Assembly (NCBI GenBank): GCA_025455345.1
Contig: JALOMS010000131.1
Location: forward strand, 1-9,776
Direction: 5' to 3'
From: Thermoflexibacter sp.
GTDB taxonomy: Bacteria > Bacteroidota > Bacteroidia > Cytophagales > Thermoflexibacteraceae
DNA: 9,776 nucleotides
Positions 5,253 to 9,776 of the stretch are shown in pieces (positions within the stretch are counted from its first letter, which is position 1; every line of letters begins with the position of its first letter). The notes under the pieces were generated by a model that was not told where the DNA came from, made no database searches, and saw only the letters and a program-made list of their open reading frames with translations. Made by a program: the position numbers and the translations under genes.

Positions 5253-6851
5253 TTAATCTTTGATACCTGGTTGTTTTAGTTTAAATTGCTCTTTTTCTTT
5301 GGCTTGTTTTACCATCTCTCTTACATCGGCTAAGAGTTTTTTGGCATCGTATATAATGCCATCTTTGATGGTATATTTGACACCACCGACTCTGACAGCC
5401 TCGTTTTTTTCATTGAGTTTGATGGCTCCTGTGCCGTACAAGACCTTTAAGTTTGCCAATGGATTTTCCTCAACGATTACCATATCAGCCAGTTTGCCTA
5501 CCTCTATAGTACCTATTTGGTCTGCCATGCCAAGAGCCTCAGCTCCTTTGAGGGTAGCGGCTCTGATGACTTCTAATGGATAGAAGCCAGCTTCTCTGAG
5601 TAGTTCTAACTCTCTGATGAATGCGAAACCATAGGTTTGGAAGATAAATCCTGAATCGGAGCCTGTAGTAACTCTACCACCTCTATTTTTATATTCATTG
5701 ACAAAAGTCATCCATATTTTGTAGTTTTCTTTCCAAGCTACTTCTTCTTCTGTTCCCCAATTGTGCCAGTGAGAGCCATGCGAGATGCGACTTGGCATAA
5801 AAAAACGCCAAAGTGATGGCAAGGTATATTCTTCGTGCCACTCTGCCCTACGCGCTAACATTAGTTCTCTATTGGCTTCATAAATATTAAAAGTAGGGTC
5901 AAGGGTAAAATCTAATTTGATGAGTTCGTCCATGACCTTGTTCCAGTGAGGAGAATAAGGTTTAGCCGCTTGTTTCCATAATTTTCCTGCTTCGCCAAAG
6001 CGGTGTTGTTCATTGGCATAGTTGTAATCTGCGGGGTAGTTTTGGATAGTACGGTCTTCGAAGAGAGCTTCTGGTAAGCCATACCAGTGTTCCATAGAAG
6101 TTAGCCCCATTCTGGCACTATGCACCACATTCTGCCAAGCTACATCTGTTTGGGCATGATGACAAGCAGAGCGCAAGCCCAATTTTTTGGCTTCATCGAG
6201 AGCGGCTTCCATAATGTCTGGTCTTGCTCCGAAAAATTTGATGCCATCGCCTCCTTTTTTTGCCAAATCCTGAACCCATTTTCTTGCTTCTGTGGCATTA
6301 CTGACAGGCTCGGAGCGACCTTGCCCAAAGGTAGAATATGCCTTGATGCGCGGGGCAGTGATTTCGTTTTTTGCACTTTTTTCTCGGTGTTCTATGACCC
6401 AATCTATTCCGTTTCCAGCCCCAGGGTCTCGCACCGTAGTAATTCCATGTCCTAACCATAGTTTGAATACGTACTCTGCACCCGCTCCCTGTGCCGCACC
6501 GCCAATATGTCCGTGCATATCTACAAAGCCGGGCATGAGGTACATTCCTTCACAATTAAGTTCCTTATCACCTTCTTTGGCTTGTGGGCGATTGGCAGGA
6601 TTAATCGGTACTCCGGGATAGCCTACATTAGCAATACGGACAATCTTATTTTTCTCAATGACTATGTCCACGGGACCGACAGGCGGCGAGCCTGCTCCGT
6701 TAATAACAGTAACTCCTCGGATAATAAGGCGATTGAATTGTCCATCTCCTTCGGCTCTTGGTGGAGCTTTGGGTACTTCAGGGCGTTGGGCAAATAGAGG
6801 CAGGGTTAGCACTAACCCTAAAAAAATAAATAAAGTAATGTTTTTTTGCAT
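5253..6851 (-). CDS. Secreted amidohydrolase-family metal-dependent hydrolase
   Basis: A 532-residue protein with a signal peptide (MQKNITLFIFLGLVLTLPLFAQ; cleavage probably around 20-22) and the amidohydrolase-superfamily TIM-barrel fold. Metal ligands can be read in order: HGH (H113, H115) after a MPGFVD strand, K205 in GIKFFG as a possible carboxylated Lys, H231/H232 in CHHAQ, H255 in SMEHW, and D399 in TGSDSG. The C-terminal stretch GTIEVGKLADMVIV (447-460) is the beta-sandwich return typical of imidazolonepropionase/prolidase-like members. Substrate is unknown; cyclic amides or Xaa-Pro type dipeptides are common in relatives. Export suggests work on material outside the cytoplasm. No type IX C-terminal sorting domain is visible. 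It lies 125 bp downstream of the sprA-like gene and 132 bp upstream of the Spy-like gene, so it could be its own transcription unit. A segment of about 100 residues (260-360), rich in Trp, His and Tyr, lies between the metal-binding strands. Confidence 0.88.
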   Translation of the reverse strand: MQKNITLFIFLGLVLTLPLFAQRPEVPKAPPRAEGDGQFNRLIIRGVTVINGAGSPPVGPVDIVIEKNKIVRIANVGYPGVPINPANRPQAKEGDKELNCEGMYLMPGFVDMHGHIGGAAQGAGAEYVFKLWLGHGITTVRDPGAGNGIDWVIEHREKSAKNEITAPRIKAYSTFGQGRSEPVSNATEARKWVQDLAKKGGDGIKFFGARPDIMEAALDEAKKLGLRSACHHAQTDVAWQNVVHSARMGLTSMEHWYGLPEALFEDRTIQNYPADYNYANEQHRFGEAGKLWKQAAKPYSPHWNKVMDELIKLDFTLDPTFNIYEANRELMLARRAEWHEEYTLPSLWRFFMPSRISHGSHWHNWGTEEEVAWKENYKIWMTFVNEYKNRGGRVTTGSDSGFIFQTYGFAFIRELELLREAGFYPLEVIRAATLKGAEALGMADQIGTIEVGKLADMVIVEENPLANLKVLYGTGAIKLNEKNEAVRVGGVKYTIKDGIIYDAKKLLADVREMVKQAKEKEQFKLKQPGIKD

Positions 6852-6976
6852 AATGTTTTTTGAATTAAAGGATTGATGATTGCTATATTTTATGCCTGCT
6901 AAGATAATACAATAGTCTATTTAAAACTATCATAAATCCAAGTTTTTAATTTGGTCAATCGCCTTAATTTTATCTT

Positions 6977-9776
6977 TTATTGTGCTAAATTGAATCTTAC
7001 ACGAAGTCCAAAATTTGTATTGGTTCTCTTAAAAGAGTTAGAGATATATGGATTATTCACCGAACGGTCTAAATAAAATTGAACATTGACTCTTTGATTG
7101 ACCATGTAGGAGATAGTAGGGCTAATTTGGACATTAAGATTCCCTGCGGTTACGGTAGTAACTTGCTCTTGGGCATCATTGAGCCTTCTCTGCAAGGTAC
7201 GTGTATCTCTGGCAGTTACTGCCAATCTAAAGGTAAGGTCATTTTTTAATACTTTATAACCTCTGTTGATTTTGAAAGGAATCTTAAAACCAGCTTTGGT
7301 ATAGCTTGCTTCTACAGATATATCCGTGTTTTTTAACTCTGTAACTTGTACGTTGGTGAGATTCAGTGCTATGCTCCTTTGACGGCGATATTGGATGTTA
7401 AAAGTCATATTACTGACCGTTCTCATATTCACCCCTATCAATGGATTAAAGTTTTCTGTAATATTTACTTGATTCATTACCAATACGGGTACTAAATCGC
7501 CAGTAAGTGGGTCAAAAGTTGCTAAAGGAATATTTTGCTCTCTAATATCTAACCCTACAAAATTAGGTCCGTAGAATAAGGAAGAGGTATAACCTCCAGT
7601 GCTATAATCTGATGAATATGAATGAGTTATTTGCACACTCTTGAATGCTCTTTTGAATATCTCCAAATTGGACAAGCCAGAATAAGTAACCTTCCAATTG
7701 GGTACAGGAAGCGCAGGGAAAGGCGATAGAGATTGGCTAAGAGGGTCTTTGCCTGAATATGCCGCTAAAAAGGCAGGAATCAATACATCTTGAGAATTAA
7801 GTCTATACTCTGTTGGTTCGGGATTCAGTGCGTCCAAACGGGCTTTGATAGTATTCCGATAAACAATCAGATTATCAAATAGTTGGGAATTAAAAGCCGC
7901 ATCATCTTTGGCAAATGCTGTTCTGAAAGAAAAGAAAGAAATAGCGTATTGCCCTGAGCGTGTGGTAGTTTCAGAGCGGTGTTGTGTACCTACAAATCTG
8001 AAAACTTCTGAATAGTTCGCACTTCGGATTCTTTTGGCTTCTAACTGAATATCAAAATCTTTGAATGGCTCTACGGTTGCCCTTAGTCCTAAATTAGTAG
8101 TATTTCCTTGGGCAAAAGAGTTGTTTTGGAGTGGGCTACGCGAAAGCCAAGCATTTTGGGAGGCATTCGTTTTTATGCTTGGATTTTGACTCCCCATGAT
8201 AAACCCTACGCCTGGAGCCCCATTATTTTGGTCTATGCCAAAAAAACTTGGAACACTTAATACACCAGGGAAATTAGTAGAATTCGTCGTAGTATAAGTG
8301 AAATTAACTTTTTGGACGGACATCAGCAAACGAGTAAAGACTTGCACAGGTTTGGCAGGTGGCTTACGCGGTTCTTTATCTTTTTTCTGTTTGTCCTCAA
8401 TTTCTTTGATTTTTTCAGCAAATTTTAGAAGACGTTTTTCTATTTTTTCTAATTTTTTCCTGTACTTGGCTGTATCACTTGCACTTAGCTTTTCTGCCTT
8501 AATCGTGTCTATGCGTACAGGTTGCAATTGTTTTTTCCATTCTGTAACCTTGTTTTTGTATTTATCAATGCGTTTGGCATACTTGACCGTATCGTATTTG
8601 AGGTCTTGGATTTTGAGTTCGTATTTATCTATTCTCTTTATCAAACGACGAACCTTAGCTTTGGTAGTATCTGGGAGGTTGGGGTTTTTATTTTCTAAAG
8701 TGAGAGGCTTACCAGAAATTCTTGCTTCTATGACTGCCTTTTTCTTCTCAAAACGCTTAATTCGTGCTTGCAAACGTCGTTTTTTCTCCTCACCTCTCAG
8801 GGGAGCTTGTATGACTTTGCTTGGATTATTTACTTGTTGTAAGAAACGACTTTTGTCATAGAGTTTTCTTAGGTTGAGTTGTCCTTGGATATTGATATTG
8901 TTGTTATTCTGCATATTATTCCCCAAAGTATCTGCAATTCCTACTGCCCCTGCCGTCCAAGTATAACCTGCCTGATAGCGCACGTCAGTATCTATCCAAT
9001 CTGTAACAGGGAACTTGTCGAAAGGAAGTTTGTAAGTTGCTCCTATGGTTTGTTGGAAGTTTTTCATGCGTCCCAATCGCAATACATTCCTGAGAACAGA
9101 ATCTCTTTTGGTAACTTCTCTATTGGGATTGACGAAGTCATTATTAATCTCTCCCAAAGGCTCGTCTATGATAGCGAAGACTTGCGATTGATAATCCAAA
9201 TTGAGGTTGCGAGATAGACTCCAGCGACCTTGATACAAACGATTGAATGTGAAAGCCTTTTCGTATAAGGGCAAAATTCCCAAAGTAGTAAGGTCAGCGT
9301 TGCGGAGTTGGGTTTTGATAAAACGCCTATCTACATCTGCTCTTATATTGATACTATTGGGTAGAGGATTGATATTGAAATCTTTGATGAATTTCAGGTA
9401 TTTAGAATCCAAGTCAGTAACTTTCTTGAAAGGCTCCCATGCGGGTTTGCTACTATTAAATGAATAACCAATGCCTCCTCTTGTAAATCTTTCAGCGTAT
9501 TCGTCTATTCGTATGTTTCTATTTCTCAAATCATTGTAGGAATAATTTAAGGTGAAATTGGACAGACTCCATAGCTTGGGCTTTGCTCCCTGTTTGGGAT
9601 TGGTGTATTTGACATTGGTGAAATTAATGCTTCTACGGATACTCTCATCTCTGACTAATCGCAAGAATACATCTCTGTCTGTATTAGGACGAGTTTCCAA
9701 TGCCAAATCTAAAGGCATATCAGGGTCTAAAGGATTAAAATAAGGAGTAGATAAGCGTCTTTCATAGCTGACAAAC
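6977..9776 (-). CDS. sprA: SprA/Sov-like outer-membrane translocon of the type IX secretion system (C-terminal part)
   Basis: The frame is open to the window edge, giving the last 932 residues; full-length family members are about 2,300-2,500 residues, so more than half is outside. The visible part begins with YFNPLDPD near 9720-9743 and is made of alternating aromatic and polar beta-strand patterns typical of an outer-membrane barrel, ending in TNTNFGLRVRFNLAQ, a closing strand. In Flavobacterium johnsoniae SprA is the giant barrel through which type IX cargo crosses the outer membrane and is required for gliding; Porphyromonas Sov is the homologue. The assignment rests on my recognition of the family and on the overall pattern. 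Unusual is a Lys/Arg/Glu-rich coiled-coil segment of about 147 residues encoded at 8354-8794. No frameshift is seen. The gene ends 125 bp before the amidohydrolase gene; no strong terminator is visible there. Confidence 0.82.
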   Translation of the reverse strand, partial: FVSYERRLSTPYFNPLDPDMPLDLALETRPNTDRDVFLRLVRDESIRRSINFTNVKYTNPKQGAKPKLWSLSNFTLNYSYNDLRNRNIRIDEYAERFTRGGIGYSFNSSKPAWEPFKKVTDLDSKYLKFIKDFNINPLPNSINIRADVDRRFIKTQLRNADLTTLGILPLYEKAFTFNRLYQGRWSLSRNLNLDYQSQVFAIIDEPLGEINNDFVNPNREVTKRDSVLRNVLRLGRMKNFQQTIGATYKLPFDKFPVTDWIDTDVRYQAGYTWTAGAVGIADTLGNNMQNNNNINIQGQLNLRKLYDKSRFLQQVNNPSKVIQAPLRGEEKKRRLQARIKRFEKKKAVIEARISGKPLTLENKNPNLPDTTKAKVRRLIKRIDKYELKIQDLKYDTVKYAKRIDKYKNKVTEWKKQLQPVRIDTIKAEKLSASDTAKYRKKLEKIEKRLLKFAEKIKEIEDKQKKDKEPRKPPAKPVQVFTRLLMSVQKVNFTYTTTNSTNFPGVLSVPSFFGIDQNNGAPGVGFIMGSQNPSIKTNASQNAWLSRSPLQNNSFAQGNTTNLGLRATVEPFKDFDIQLEAKRIRSANYSEVFRFVGTQHRSETTTRSGQYAISFFSFRTAFAKDDAAFNSQLFDNLIVYRNTIKARLDALNPEPTEYRLNSQDVLIPAFLAAYSGKDPLSQSLSPFPALPVPNWKVTYSGLSNLEIFKRAFKSVQITHSYSSDYSTGGYTSSLFYGPNFVGLDIREQNIPLATFDPLTGDLVPVLVMNQVNITENFNPLIGVNMRTVSNMTFNIQYRRQRSIALNLTNVQVTELKNTDISVEASYTKAGFKIPFKINRGYKVLKNDLTFRLAVTARDTRTLQRRLNDAQEQVTTVTAGNLNVQISPTISYMVNQRVNVQFYLDRSVNNPYISNSFKRTNTNFGLRVRFNLAQ

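Noticed and set aside
8298..8861. Plus-strand 187-residue frame opposite the SprA coiled coil
   Set aside because: It is the complement of Lys/Arg/Glu codons of the coiled coil, giving Phe/Leu/Ser-rich nonsense with apparent hydrophobicity; no independent support.

Overview
The window looks like chromosomal DNA from a gliding-type Bacteroidota, most probably order Cytophagales. Three things suggest this: the C-terminal 932 residues of a SprA/Sov-type outer-membrane protein, a phosphoserine phosphatase-phosphoglycerate dehydrogenase fusion, and A-rich translation starts without clear Shine-Dalgarno sequences. This placement is inference; there is no rRNA or tRNA to confirm it. Every gene I can support lies on the minus strand, so the transcription order runs from high to low coordinates.

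Layout in transcription order. (1) 6977-9776: sprA-like gene, 5' end outside the window, with an unusual lysine-rich coiled-coil segment. (2) 5253-6851: secreted metal-dependent amidohydrolase. (3) 4707-5120: small exported Spy/LTXXQ-like protein with a duplicated lysine-rich tail. (4) 3872-4657: short-chain dehydrogenase resembling Bacteroidota L-fucose dehydrogenases. (5) 3615-3871: intergenic stretch of 257 bp with a nested palindrome that may act as terminator. (6) 1482-3614: compact, visibly AT-rich restriction-modification cassette made of a small acidic protein of unknown function, a beta-class SPPY DNA methyltransferase and a PD-(D/E)XK-type restriction endonuclease; the three reading frames overlap or nearly abut. 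(7) 3-1379: serB-serA fusion, whose 3' end is outside the window.

How the parts relate. The three restriction-modification genes form a functional unit that looks inserted between housekeeping genes, judged by lower GC by eye and a 9-bp direct repeat on both sides. The fusion protein would carry out the first and last steps of serine synthesis from 3-phosphoglycerate. The SprA protein would form the outer-membrane channel of the type IX secretion system. The amidohydrolase and the Spy-like protein are predicted to be exported through the inner membrane; neither shows a type IX sorting domain that I recognise.

The most unusual items are the acidic, aromatic-rich 118-residue protein coupled to the methyltransferase, the nested palindrome at 3738-3832, and the coiled-coil segment in SprA. 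I did not find a CRISPR array, transposase, tRNA, rRNA, or a clearly new multi-gene system.
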